Positions 1 to 7,633 of a stretch of DNA of 64,000 bases are shown piece after piece. A program made the translations under genes and the position numbers. The DNA lies in NCBI RefSeq assembly GCF_013409595.1, contig NZ_JACCBD010000001.1, positions 1,240,001 through 1,304,000 on the forward strand, in the 5' to 3' direction. Source of the DNA: Leucobacter aridicollis (GTDB taxonomy: Bacteria; Actinomycetota; Actinomycetes; Actinomycetales; Microbacteriaceae). Every line of letters starts with the position of its first letter. Position 1 is the stretch's first letter. Below the pieces are notes generated by a model that saw only the letters and a list, made by a program, of their open reading frames with translations, was not told the DNA's origin and did no database searches.

Positions 1-633
1 GGCAAGCGCCCGCTGCCCTTCAACTTCCTCATCCCGATCATCACCCTCGTCGTCGTCACGATCCTCACCGAGGTCGACATCGTGAAGGGCGCCGCTGCTG
101 CGGTCGTCGTCGCGATCATCCTTTACCTCGTCCAGCGCCGCATGACGTTCAAGGACGTCGTGGAGCAGGCGTTCGAGGGCATCATGAGCATGTCGTACGT
201 CATGGTGCTGTTCGTGCTCGCCTTCATGGTGCAGCAGATCAACATGGACCTCCAGCTCGCTGACTGGGTCATCGGAGCGACCGAGCCCATCATGAACGGC
301 GCGCTGCTGCCCGCCATCGTGTTCCTCGTGTGCGGCCTGTACGCCTACGCTACCGGCGCGTTCTGGGACCTCGCCGCGGTCATCACTCCCGTCGTGCTGC
401 CGCTCGCGATTGCCGTTGGCGTGGATCCCGTGCTCGCCGGCGCGGCCGTGTTCTCGGGTGCCGCCCTCGGCTCGACGACCTGCCTGTACGGCGACGGCAT
501 GATCCTCGCCTCGAAGTCTGTCGGTGTGAAGCCGCTGAACCTCATGCTCTCGATCCTGCCGTACGCGGGCTTCGCAGCGGCGCTGTCGTTCATCGCGTAC
601 CTCATCGCGGGCTACGTCTCCTTCGGGGGCTAG
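1..633 (+). CDS. Na+/H+ antiporter NhaC-like transporter, C-terminal part
   Basis: The reading frame is open from the first base of the window, so the N-terminal part of the gene lies outside it; 210 residues are visible up to the TAG stop. They are almost entirely hydrophobic, with about five or six membrane helices. The stretch GAFWDLAAVITPVVLPLAIA followed by a conserved small-residue segment GAALGSTTCLYGD resembles the C-terminal half of NhaC-family Na+/H+ antiporters, integral membrane proteins that exchange sodium or organic ions for protons. The substrate cannot be fixed from this fragment; a dicarboxylate or amino acid antiporter of the same ion-transporter superfamily is also possible. 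A hairpin terminator follows 27 bases after the stop. Confidence 0.75.
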   Translation, partial: GKRPLPFNFLIPIITLVVVTILTEVDIVKGAAAAVVVAIILYLVQRRMTFKDVVEQAFEGIMSMSYVMVLFVLAFMVQQINMDLQLADWVIGATEPIMNGALLPAIVFLVCGLYAYATGAFWDLAAVITPVVLPLAIAVGVDPVLAGAAVFSGAALGSTTCLYGDGMILASKSVGVKPLNLMLSILPYAGFAAALSFIAYLIAGYVSFGG

Positions 634-659
634 CCACAGGACCCGCGAAAGCGGAGAGG

Positions 660-692
660 GTGCCCCGGTCGCGCGTGCGGCCGGGGCACTTC
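660..692 (+). terminator. Hairpin terminator after the antiporter gene
   Basis: GTGCCCCGG at 660-668 pairs with CCGGGGCAC at 681-689, and the stem continues inward through a U-G pair and CGC/GCG to a four-base loop. It is followed by a short TT only, so it is a GC-rich hairpin terminator rather than a classical U-tract terminator. Confidence 0.55.
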
Positions 693-765
693 GTCGTCTG
701 GCGACCGATCTCGCCGCTTGATAGGTTGGCAGGACACCACAGAGATCCACCAACGGAGGCCCCGC

Positions 766-1263
766 ATGCCCGCACCCACACCCTCGTCGCCGACACTCGC
801 GGTATCGTCGAATCCCCGCGCGCAGCGACGCCGGTCCGCGGTCACAGTCGCCGCACTCGCGGCCGCCGCAGGGCTCATGCTCACGGGGTGCACGTCGCCA
901 GCGTCGGCGCCCGAGACGAGCGACCCGGGCGGCGTCGTCGCGATCCCCGAGACCGCGGCGGCCGGCCAGATCGAGTGGGCGCTCGGGCTGCTCAACGCGG
1001 ACGCCGACATCACAGTCGACCAGCTCGAGGGCCGGTTCACGAAGGAATTCCTCGCACAGGTGTCGGTCGAGGACCTCGCGGCACAGCTGAACGAGGGGGT
1101 CCGGCCGCTCAAGCCGTTCAAGACGACGGACTACGCCGACGTGAGCGACGTCGTTGGCGCGGCGCGGATCACGGCGGCGAACGCCGAATCGTTCTCGCTT
1201 GAGGTGCGTGTCGAACCGGATGGCACGATCTCCGAGATGCTGATCCGTCCCGCGGCGAAGTAG
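766..1263 (+). CDS. Secreted lipoprotein, Cpe/LpqF N-terminal-domain-like
   Basis: Lipoprotein of 165 residues. A GGAGG ribosome binding site six bases upstream supports ATG 766 over the in-frame ATG at 718. The N-terminus is long and basic (Arg-Arg-Arg at 21-23), followed by a hydrophobic stretch and the lipobox LMLTGC with the lipidated Cys at 42. The mature part of about 120 residues contains the pattern FLAQVSVEDLAAQLN and resembles the small cystatin-like domain at the N-terminus of LpqF/ORF12-type serine hydrolases, but no hydrolase domain follows. It could be a stand-alone version of that domain; the function is unknown. It ends seven bases before the convergent response regulator. Confidence 0.7.
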   Translation: MPAPTPSSPTLAVSSNPRAQRRRSAVTVAALAAAAGLMLTGCTSPASAPETSDPGGVVAIPETAAAGQIEWALGLLNADADITVDQLEGRFTKEFLAQVSVEDLAAQLNEGVRPLKPFKTTDYADVSDVVGAARITAANAESFSLEVRVEPDGTISEMLIRPAAK

Positions 1264-1269
1264 CCGCAG

Positions 1270-2118
1270 CTATCCGGGAGGCGGCGGAACGAGCCGATAC
1301 AGCACCTCGGGCCGGCCGCGCTTGCCGTAGCGGTGAGACAGGTCGATCGACCCGATCTCCACGAGGTAGTCGAGATAGCGCCGCGCTGTCGCCGACGACA
1401 CCGAGCACGCTTCGGCGAGCGCGGCGGAGGTGAGCGGAATCACCGGATCCAGCGCGGCGACGATCTCGGTGAGCGTGACCTGCGAGATCCCCTTCGGGAG
1501 GCGTGCTGCGGGCGCCTGGGCGGCCTGTCTCGCCCGTCCGTCCGGCCCGACCTGCCGAACGGCGGCACGCCCAGCCTGCCCGGCATCGCCCTGCACTGTC
1601 GGCGACCGGTGCGCTCCCGGCGGCTCCCGCAGCGCCTGGACGCTGCCTGTCGACAGCAGCCTGTCGATCTCGCCCTGCGCGAGCGGCAGTTCCCGCGCGT
1701 CCTCGGGGCGCGCCTGGCCGCGCGCGAGGTCGCTGCGGTAGGCCTGCAGCCTGCCGAGGAGGGCCGCCTCCGTGAACGGTTTGACGAGATATCCGACGAC
1801 CTGCCCGGCGAGGGCCTGCCGTACCGTGACCCGGTCCTGGGAGGCGCTGATGACGAGCACGTCGGGCGACGCAGGCCCGAGCGTGCGCACCCGGTTCAGC
1901 ACTTCCACCCCGCTGATGTCGGGCAGCCGCATGTCGAGCAGCACGAGGTCGACCTCGCCGCGCACGATGCGCTCGACCGCAGCGAGCCCGGTGCCGACGG
2001 CGGCGACGACCGCGAAGCCCGCAGCGTTCGCGACGAAGCGGCTGTGGAGTTGCCGCGCTCCGGCGTCGTCGTCGACGATGAGCACCCGAGTGGCTTGCCT
2101 GGTGCGGGAATCGGTCAT
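1270..2118 (-). CDS. Two-component response regulator, CitB/DcuR type
   Basis: Response regulator of 282 residues. The receiver domain occupies about residues 10-130, with the acidic pocket Asp16-Asp17, the phosphoacceptor Asp62 in LLDMRLPD and the switch Lys in YLVKPF. A linker of about 50 residues rich in Ala, Gly and Arg (about 155-205) precedes a C-terminal winged-helix domain (LTSAALAEACSVSSATARRYLDYL), as in CitB/DctR-type regulators that answer to di- and tricarboxylates. The ATG overlaps the TGA of the sensor kinase gene by four bases, so the two are translationally coupled. The divergent tctCBA transporter is its likely target. The linker is longer than usual for the family. Confidence 0.9.
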   Translation of the reverse strand: MTDSRTRQATRVLIVDDDAGARQLHSRFVANAAGFAVVAAVGTGLAAVERIVRGEVDLVLLDMRLPDISGVEVLNRVRTLGPASPDVLVISASQDRVTVRQALAGQVVGYLVKPFTEAALLGRLQAYRSDLARGQARPEDARELPLAQGEIDRLLSTGSVQALREPPGAHRSPTVQGDAGQAGRAAVRQVGPDGRARQAAQAPAARLPKGISQVTLTEIVAALDPVIPLTSAALAEACSVSSATARRYLDYLVEIGSIDLSHRYGKRGRPEVLYRLVPPPPG

Positions 2119-3350
2119 CGCGCCTCCATCGTGAACCTGAACCTGGCGCCGCCCGACGCCGACCGGCCCACCTCCACCGCCCCGCCGCGGCCGGCGACCG
2201 TGCGACGCACGAGGTCCAGGCCGATGCCCCTGCCGGTGCCCGTGCGGTCGGCCTTCGTCGAGACGCCGCGCGTGAACAGGCGCTCGATGTCCGCGGGCTC
2301 GATCCCGTCGCCGTCGTCGGAGATGTCGCCGTGGAAGACGCCGTCGAGCTCGGACAGCGCGCAGTGCACGACCGTCGCGTGAGCCTCGCCCGCGTTCCTG
2401 CAGAGGTTCGCGATGACGAGGCTCACCTCCTCGTCGACCACGCTCGTGACGGCGAACTCCGCCTCGAGCCTGGCGCCGTGCGCGCTCAGTTCGGCGCGCA
2501 GCGCATCGACAGTGGCCCGCAGCAGCGGCTGGGTGCTCAGGCTCTCGCCGTGCACCGTCGTGGTGACGGGGGAGATCCCCTCGATGTAGCGCAGCGCCTC
2601 GCTCGTGTCGCCGTGGGTGACGAGCCCGTGGATCACGTGCAGCCGGGTCACGAACTCGTGCGACTGCTCCTGCAGCGCGGCCGCGGTGCGCCGCAACCCC
2701 GCGTATTCACGCGCCGCCGCGTCCAAGCGGCGAAAGCGGCGTTCGAGCAGCGCGGCAACCGTCGAGCTCAGCAGCGTTCCCACCACGAGCGCGCCGAGCG
2801 CCCAGGGGAGGAGCCGCCGGAGCGCCTCGGACGCGTCATCGGCGATACGGCTCTCAAGGATGCCGACGGAGAGCGCCCCGATGATCTCCCCGTCCGCGGC
2901 GCGAACCGGCACCTTCGCGCGCAGCGTGCGCCCGATCGTGCCGGTCTCCGTGCCGAGGAACGTCTCGCCGGCGATGACCGCCGAGTTGTCCGTCGAGACG
3001 CGCTTGCCGCGCTCCGCCGGGGTGGGGTGGGTGACGCGGATGCCGCGCTCGTCAGAGATCACCACGTAGTCGACGCCGGCGGCCCGTTCGATCACGTCGG
3101 CGAGGGGCTGCAGCTCCGCGGCGGCCGCGGAGACGTCTGAGTGGACGAGCGCGAGCGCCGAGCGCACCTGGGTGAGCTCAGCGAGGCTCGACGCGACACT
3201 CGACACGCGCTCGCCGGTGGTCTCGCGGATGCCCCGCTCCTGCACGGCGTACGCGATGCCGGTGGTGAGCACGACGACGGCGACAACGATCACGGTCGGC
3301 GCAAACAGCATGACGAGCCGCGCCCCGCGGGCAGTGAGCCTCTTCGCCAC
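2115..3350 (-). CDS. Sensor histidine kinase, CitA/DcuS type
   Basis: Membrane sensor kinase of 411 residues, starting at GTG with an excellent ribosome binding site (AAGGAGG). Two transmembrane helices (about 12-33 and 180-203) flank an extracytoplasmic sensor domain of the single-Cache/PAS type, the fold that binds citrate, malate or fumarate in CitA and DcuS. The phosphorylated His lies in EQSHEFVTRLHVIHGLV, the CitA/DcuS-type H box. The ATPase part shows the N box (NLCRNAGEA) and G boxes (DDGDGIE, GTGRGIGL). It precedes the response regulator with a four-base overlap and is divergent from the tricarboxylate transporter operon, so a tricarboxylate or related carboxylate is the likely signal. 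Confidence 0.92.
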   Translation of the reverse strand: MAKRLTARGARLVMLFAPTVIVVAVVVLTTGIAYAVQERGIRETTGERVSSVASSLAELTQVRSALALVHSDVSAAAAELQPLADVIERAAGVDYVVISDERGIRVTHPTPAERGKRVSTDNSAVIAGETFLGTETGTIGRTLRAKVPVRAADGEIIGALSVGILESRIADDASEALRRLLPWALGALVVGTLLSSTVAALLERRFRRLDAAAREYAGLRRTAAALQEQSHEFVTRLHVIHGLVTHGDTSEALRYIEGISPVTTTVHGESLSTQPLLRATVDALRAELSAHGARLEAEFAVTSVVDEEVSLVIANLCRNAGEAHATVVHCALSELDGVFHGDISDDGDGIEPADIERLFTRGVSTKADRTGTGRGIGLDLVRRTVAGRGGAVEVGRSASGGARFRFTMEAR

Positions 3351-3523
3351 CGTCGCTACCTCCTTGTCGACGCTTCAGTTTAGACCGCCCGCACGGCGCG
3401 CGTTCCCCCGCGCCGTGAGCATCAAAGAGGTTAAATGCGTGAGGCGGGCCGGCGAGGGCCGCGGCGTGGCACTGTTGGTGCCGAGTACGGCGCACCGGCG
3501 CCCTCACAAAGGAGTGAAAACCC
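3351..3523. promoter_or_regulatory. Divergent regulatory region between sensor kinase and tctCBA
   Basis: This 173-base gap must hold the promoters of both the two-component operon (leftward) and the transporter operon (rightward). It contains a perfect 9-bp inverted repeat, CACGGCGCG at 3392-3400 and CGCGCCGTG at 3409-3417, with an 8-base loop, and an AAAGGAG ribosome binding site for tctC at 3508-3514. The inverted repeat could be an operator or an RNA hairpin; which one cannot be told from sequence. Confidence 0.4.
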
Positions 3524-4546
3524 GTGGAAGAACCTTCCAGCGCGCACGAGCCGCGCGAACACCACCGGCGGGCGCGACCCGTCACGAGGCTCATCGGAGG
3601 CGTCATCGCCGTCGCCGCGATCGGCGTCGCAGCCTTCGGCTCCATCAGCTCGGCGTCGGCTGGGCAAGACATCACCTCGTCCCTCACGATCGTGGCCCCC
3701 GCGGCCGCTGGCGGCGGCTGGGACACTGTCGCCCGCGAGATGCAGCAGGCGCAGCGCGCGAACGGCCTCACCGCGAACGTGCAGGTCGTCAACATGCCCG
3801 GCGCCGGCGGCACGATCGCGCTCGGAAACATGACCCGTCTCGAGGGGCGAGCAAACACGATCCTCGTCGGCGGGACGGGGCTGCTCGCGGCGACCATCCA
3901 GTACGGCTCGGCTGCGACGCTCGACGACGTCACCCCGCTCGCGGTGCTGTTCGACGAGTACGACGTCATCGTCGTCCCCGCCGACTCGCCCTACGAGACG
4001 CTCGATGATCTCGTCGCCGCGTGGCAGGCCGACCCGGGGGCGGTGCCCTGGACGGGCGGCGGATCCTTCGATCAGCTTGTCGTGACTGACCTCGCGCTCG
4101 CCGCTGGCATCGACCCCGTCGACACCACCTACATCTCGTCGGACGGCGGCGGCGAGGCCGTCGCGGCGCTGCTCAACGGGACGGCGCAGGCCGCCGCCGG
4201 CGGGTACCCCGACAACATCGACCAGATCGAGTCCGGCCGCCTCCGGGCGCTCGCGTTGATCGCGGAGGAGCCCGTCGCTGGCATCGACATTTCGACCGCG
4301 CGCGAGCAGGGCTACGACGTCACCCTCGCGAACTGGCGCATGCTTGCGGCGCCCGCCGCGATCACCGACGAGGAGACGGCGCAGCTCACCGAGCTCATCG
4401 AGGACTCGGTCGCGACTCCGGAGTGGGAGTCCGCGGTCGGCCGCTATCACTGGAGCGAGCACTTCATTGTCGGCCCCGACGTCGCGGCATTCCTTCAGAC
4501 CGAACGCGAGCGCATCACGCGACTCTACGAGGAGATGGGGCAATGA
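3524..4546 (+). CDS. tctC: Tripartite tricarboxylate transporter substrate-binding protein TctC
   Basis: Extracytoplasmic solute-binding protein of 340 residues of the Bug/TctC family, the capture component of a sodium-driven tripartite tricarboxylate transporter. The GTG start has an AAAGGAG ribosome binding site nine bases upstream. A basic N-terminus and hydrophobic segment (about 21-44) end in a signal peptidase I-like site (SASA-GQD, about residue 46); no lipobox Cys is present, so the protein is either secreted or held by an uncleaved signal anchor. The APAAAGGGWDTVAREM and NMPGAGGTIAL segments are the typical ligand-binding loops. Its TGA overlaps the tctB start by four bases. Substrate class is inferred from the family; citrate is only one candidate. 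Confidence 0.9.
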   Translation: MEEPSSAHEPREHHRRARPVTRLIGGVIAVAAIGVAAFGSISSASAGQDITSSLTIVAPAAAGGGWDTVAREMQQAQRANGLTANVQVVNMPGAGGTIALGNMTRLEGRANTILVGGTGLLAATIQYGSAATLDDVTPLAVLFDEYDVIVVPADSPYETLDDLVAAWQADPGAVPWTGGGSFDQLVVTDLALAAGIDPVDTTYISSDGGGEAVAALLNGTAQAAAGGYPDNIDQIESGRLRALALIAEEPVAGIDISTAREQGYDVTLANWRMLAAPAAITDEETAQLTELIEDSVATPEWESAVGRYHWSEHFIVGPDVAAFLQTERERITRLYEEMGQ

Positions 4547-5190
4547 GCTACTCACACAATCCGACGGCGATGTCCGCCGTCGTCGGCGAAGAGATCACGC
4601 TGACGGCCGGGAAGGATCGCGGCAGGGCGCTACTCGTGCAGCTCATCATGCCGGCGGTGCTGTTGGCCTTCGCGGGATACCTCGCGATCGGCATGGTCAC
4701 CATGCGGGTGCCAGAGGGCACCGCGTTCCCCGGCCCGAGATTCTTCCCCGCGCTCATCGCCGGGGGGCTCACGCTCTTCGCGATCCTGCTCGCGGTCGCT
4801 GCGCTGCGCGAGCACCGGCGCGCGGCGACGCAGCAGCATGATGAGGATCCCGCGATCCTGATCGGCCAAGGCGCAGCTGGCGGCGCCGACGTCGACGCCG
4901 ACGTTGATGCCGATGGCGATCCTGCGGAGCCCGCCCGCGCGGTCAGGATCGACTGGGCCTCACTCGCATGGGTCATCGGATCGTTCCTCGTGTTTACGCT
5001 CGTGCTGCCCTACCTCGGGTGGATCATCGCCGCGGCGCTGCTGTTCTGGGGCGTCGCGCGGGGCTTTGGCACGCGGCGCCCGCTCGTGAGCCTCGTCGTG
5101 GGGCTCACGTTGAGCTCGCTCGTCTACATCGCATTCGACATGGCGCTCGGGATGTCGCTCCCGTCTGGCGTTCTGGGTTGGGAGTTCTGA
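4543..5190 (+). CDS. tctB: Tripartite tricarboxylate transporter small membrane subunit TctB
   Basis: Small membrane subunit of 215 residues. The ATG at 4543 overlaps the tctC stop and has a purine-rich site (GGAGATGGGG) just upstream. Helices are visible at about 30-55, 65-85, 145-165 and 175-210. Between helices two and three lies a cytoplasmic loop with a repeated Asp-Val/Asp-Ala run (GADVDADVDADGDP, about 111-124), a low-complexity acidic insertion not needed in the family. It works with TctA in the inner part of the transporter. The tctA gene starts one base after its stop. Confidence 0.88.
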   Translation: MSYSHNPTAMSAVVGEEITLTAGKDRGRALLVQLIMPAVLLAFAGYLAIGMVTMRVPEGTAFPGPRFFPALIAGGLTLFAILLAVAALREHRRAATQQHDEDPAILIGQGAAGGADVDADVDADGDPAEPARAVRIDWASLAWVIGSFLVFTLVLPYLGWIIAAALLFWGVARGFGTRRPLVSLVVGLTLSSLVYIAFDMALGMSLPSGVLGWEF

Positions 5191-5191
5191 C

Positions 5192-6733
5192 ATGGACACA
5201 CTGCAACTATTGCTTGACGGGTTCGCCGGCGCGCTGAGCCTGCAAAACCTGCTCTGGGTGCTCATCGGCTGCGTCCTCGGGACCGCGGTCGGCGTGCTGC
5301 CCGGGCTCGGATCGTCGATGGCGGTCGCCCTGCTCCTGCCGGTCACGTTCTCGCTCGAGCCGACCGCCGCGTTCATCATGTTCGCGGGCGTCTACTTCGG
5401 CGGCCTCTTCGGCGACTCGACGATGGGCATCCTCATGAACACCCCCGGGCAGGCGTCGGCGATCGCGTCGACTTTCGAGGGCCACAAGATGGCGCTCAAC
5501 GGTCGGGCCGCGCAGGCGCTCGCAACCGCGGCGATCGGCGCGTTCATCGGCGGAATCGTAGCCTCGGTCGTCGTCGTCTTCCTCGCGCCCGTGCTCGCCG
5601 ACTTCTCGACCCGGTTCGGCCCGGCCGAGTTCTTCGCGCTCGCCGTATTCGCGTTCGCGGCGACCTCGTCGGTCGTCACGGACAGCGCGATCCGGGGCCT
5701 CGCGTCGCTGTTCATCGGGCTCGGGATCGCGGTCATCGGGATCGACGGCGTATCCGGGGCGCCGCGCTTCACGATGGACTCGCCCAACCTGTTCGACGGC
5801 ATCTCGCTCGTTACCGTCACCGTTGCCGTGCTCGCGCTCGGCGAGGTGATCTACGTCGCCTGCCTCGAACGGCACGTCTCCGGCGGCAAGATCATCCGCC
5901 CCAAGGGGCGGCCGTGGCTGTCGCGCGCGGAGCTGCGTGAGGCGGCGCCAGCGTGGGCACGCGGCACCGCGATCGGGCTGCCGTTCGGCGTGATCCCCGC
6001 GGGCGGCTCCGAGATCCCCACGTTCCTCGCGTACGGGCTCGAGAAGCGACTCGACGCGCGGCGCGCACAGCCGAAGTTCGGCACGGGCGCGATCCGCGGT
6101 CTCGCCGCTCCGGAGGCTGCCGGCAACTCGACGACCGGCATGGCGATGGGCGCGCTGCTCGCGCTCGGGCTGCCGATCTCGGCGACCGCCGCGATCATGC
6201 TCGCCGCGTTCCGGCAGTACGGACTCCAGCCCGGCCCGCTGCTGTTCGAGCGCGCCCCCGACCTCGTGTGGGCGCTGCTCGCGAGCTTCTTCATTGCGAT
6301 GATCGTGCTGCTGATCCTCAACCTGCCGTTCGCGATGCTGTGGGCGCGACTGCTGCTCATCCCGCGGCCCTACCTGTACGCGGGCATTACGGTGTTCTGC
6401 GCGTTCGGGATCTACGCGACGTCGGGGTCGACGTTCGACCTGCTCGTGCTGCTCGGCGTCGGCATCGTCGGGTTCCTCATGCGGGCGCTCGACTTCCCGA
6501 TCGCCCCGCTCATCATCGGCATGGTGCTTGGCCCGCTCGCCGAGACGAGCCTGCGCGACGCGACCATGAGCGCGAACGGCGACTTCTCCGTGCTCGTGCA
6601 GGGGCCGATCGTGCTCACCCTGTACGCGCTGCTGATCCTCGTGCTCGGCTTCGCCGTGAGCGGGCGGATTCGGGCGCGCCGGGCTGCGCGTGCGCAGGCG
6701 CGGGCCGACGAGGAGGTCCTTGTGAGCCGCTAG
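5192..6733 (+). CDS. tctA: Tripartite tricarboxylate transporter large permease TctA
   Basis: Large permease of 513 residues, the usual length for TctA, with about 10-12 transmembrane helices. The conserved early segment GVLPGLGSSMAVALLLPVTF and the Gly-rich FGGLFGDSTMGILMNTPG segment are family hallmarks, as is the second repeat APEAAGNSTTGMAMGALLALGLP in the middle. It moves the substrate delivered by TctC across the membrane with sodium or protons. It is the last gene of tctCBA and is followed by a strong hairpin. Confidence 0.93.
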   Translation: MDTLQLLLDGFAGALSLQNLLWVLIGCVLGTAVGVLPGLGSSMAVALLLPVTFSLEPTAAFIMFAGVYFGGLFGDSTMGILMNTPGQASAIASTFEGHKMALNGRAAQALATAAIGAFIGGIVASVVVVFLAPVLADFSTRFGPAEFFALAVFAFAATSSVVTDSAIRGLASLFIGLGIAVIGIDGVSGAPRFTMDSPNLFDGISLVTVTVAVLALGEVIYVACLERHVSGGKIIRPKGRPWLSRAELREAAPAWARGTAIGLPFGVIPAGGSEIPTFLAYGLEKRLDARRAQPKFGTGAIRGLAAPEAAGNSTTGMAMGALLALGLPISATAAIMLAAFRQYGLQPGPLLFERAPDLVWALLASFFIAMIVLLILNLPFAMLWARLLLIPRPYLYAGITVFCAFGIYATSGSTFDLLVLLGVGIVGFLMRALDFPIAPLIIGMVLGPLAETSLRDATMSANGDFSVLVQGPIVLTLYALLILVLGFAVSGRIRARRAARAQARADEEVLVSR

Positions 6734-6740
6734 TTCGGCT

Positions 6741-6774
6741 GCAGTGCGGCCTCGCGGGTGCGAGGCCGCACTGC
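6741..6774. terminator. Bidirectional hairpin terminator between tctA and the TetR gene
   Basis: A perfect 15-bp stem (GCAGTGCGGCCTCGC at 6741-6755 with its complement at 6760-6774) with a GGGT loop lies between two convergent genes. There is no long U tract on either side, typical of GC-rich actinobacterial terminators. Confidence 0.75.
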
Positions 6775-6778
6775 CTCC

Positions 6779-7456
6779 TTACGGGAGCTGTGCGGCGACC
6801 GCGCGAAGCACGTCCTCGGGCGCCGCGTCGGCGCTGAACGACGCGACGACGACGCGCGAGGCGCCGCGTTCGCCGCCAAACCACGGCGCGAATCTGCCCA
6901 ACAGTTCCGTGAGCTCGCGCTCGAGCTCTTCGAATGCGTGGGTGTCGCCGAACTTCATCCAGCGGCGGAGCGCGGCGTTGTGGACTGCGACGATCGCCGC
7001 GGCGGCGGCGATCGAGCCCCAGTCGGGGGTCCCTGGAGCCGCGACGCGCGCGAGATAGCGCTGAAACATGCGCTCGTAGCGGTGCGTGATGACGAGTTCG
7101 CGCTCGCGCAGCAGGGGAGTGCTGCGGAGCAGCTGGGAGCGCATCCTGGCTGTGACCGGGTCGCGGGTGAGTACGCGCGAGACCTCGAGCGTGCCCTGGG
7201 CGATCGTCACGGATGCGCTGAGGTTGGAGGCATCGAGCTGCTCCTGGAGCTGGCTCAGCGCGAGGTCGTGGTCGGCGAAGACGACGTCCTCTTTGCTGCC
7301 GAACCGCCGGAAGAACGTGCTGCGGCTCATCCCGATTGCGTCGGCGAGGCTGCTCGTGGTGGTCTGCTCGTACCCGTGCTCGGTGAGATACCGCACGGCC
7401 GTCGCCTGCGGCGAGTCCGCTGGGGTGTGCTCAGTCGCTGGGTTTCGGTCGCTCAT
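6779..7456 (-). CDS. TetR-family transcriptional regulator
   Basis: Regulator of 225 residues. The N-terminal helix-turn-helix is clear: AVRYLTEHGYEQTTTSSLADAIGMSRSTFFRRFGSKEDVV at about 20-60. The C-terminal ligand domain is of the MftR/TetR_C type and not diagnostic. ATG 7456 is chosen because a TAACTT box (7464-7469 on this strand) ends seven bases before it and no ribosome binding site is present, which fits a leaderless mRNA. It is divergent from an acyl-CoA dehydrogenase, with a perfect palindrome between them, so it most probably represses that gene and responds to an acyl-CoA. Confidence 0.9.
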   Translation of the reverse strand: MSDRNPATEHTPADSPQATAVRYLTEHGYEQTTTSSLADAIGMSRSTFFRRFGSKEDVVFADHDLALSQLQEQLDASNLSASVTIAQGTLEVSRVLTRDPVTARMRSQLLRSTPLLRERELVITHRYERMFQRYLARVAAPGTPDWGSIAAAAAIVAVHNAALRRWMKFGDTHAFEELERELTELLGRFAPWFGGERGASRVVVASFSADAAPEDVLRAVAAQLP

Positions 7457-7547
7457 GGGTGAGAAGTTAGCACACGGGTGAAACCCGGTGCCGCATATGT
7501 ATCCCCGGGATGTGGGGGAAGTTGCGGCAATTGTGGGCCGAGTGGCC

Positions 7548-7576
7548 TTGATTTGAGACTGAGTCTCAGGCATACT
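7548..7576 (+). promoter_or_regulatory. Acyl-CoA dehydrogenase promoter with TetR-type operator in the spacer
   Basis: TTGATT (7548-7553) and CATACT (7571-7576) are separated by 17 bases, a good -35/-10 pair for the rightward gene. The perfect palindrome TGAGACTGAGTCTCA (7554-7568, 7+1+7) fills the spacer exactly. Binding there would block RNA polymerase. The divergent TetR gene is the obvious candidate for the binding protein. Confidence 0.7.
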
Positions 7577-7633
7577 TCTGGGGACGCGCCGCGACCACTG
7601 GCGCCCAGGACGACAAACGATGGAGTGTCGAGT

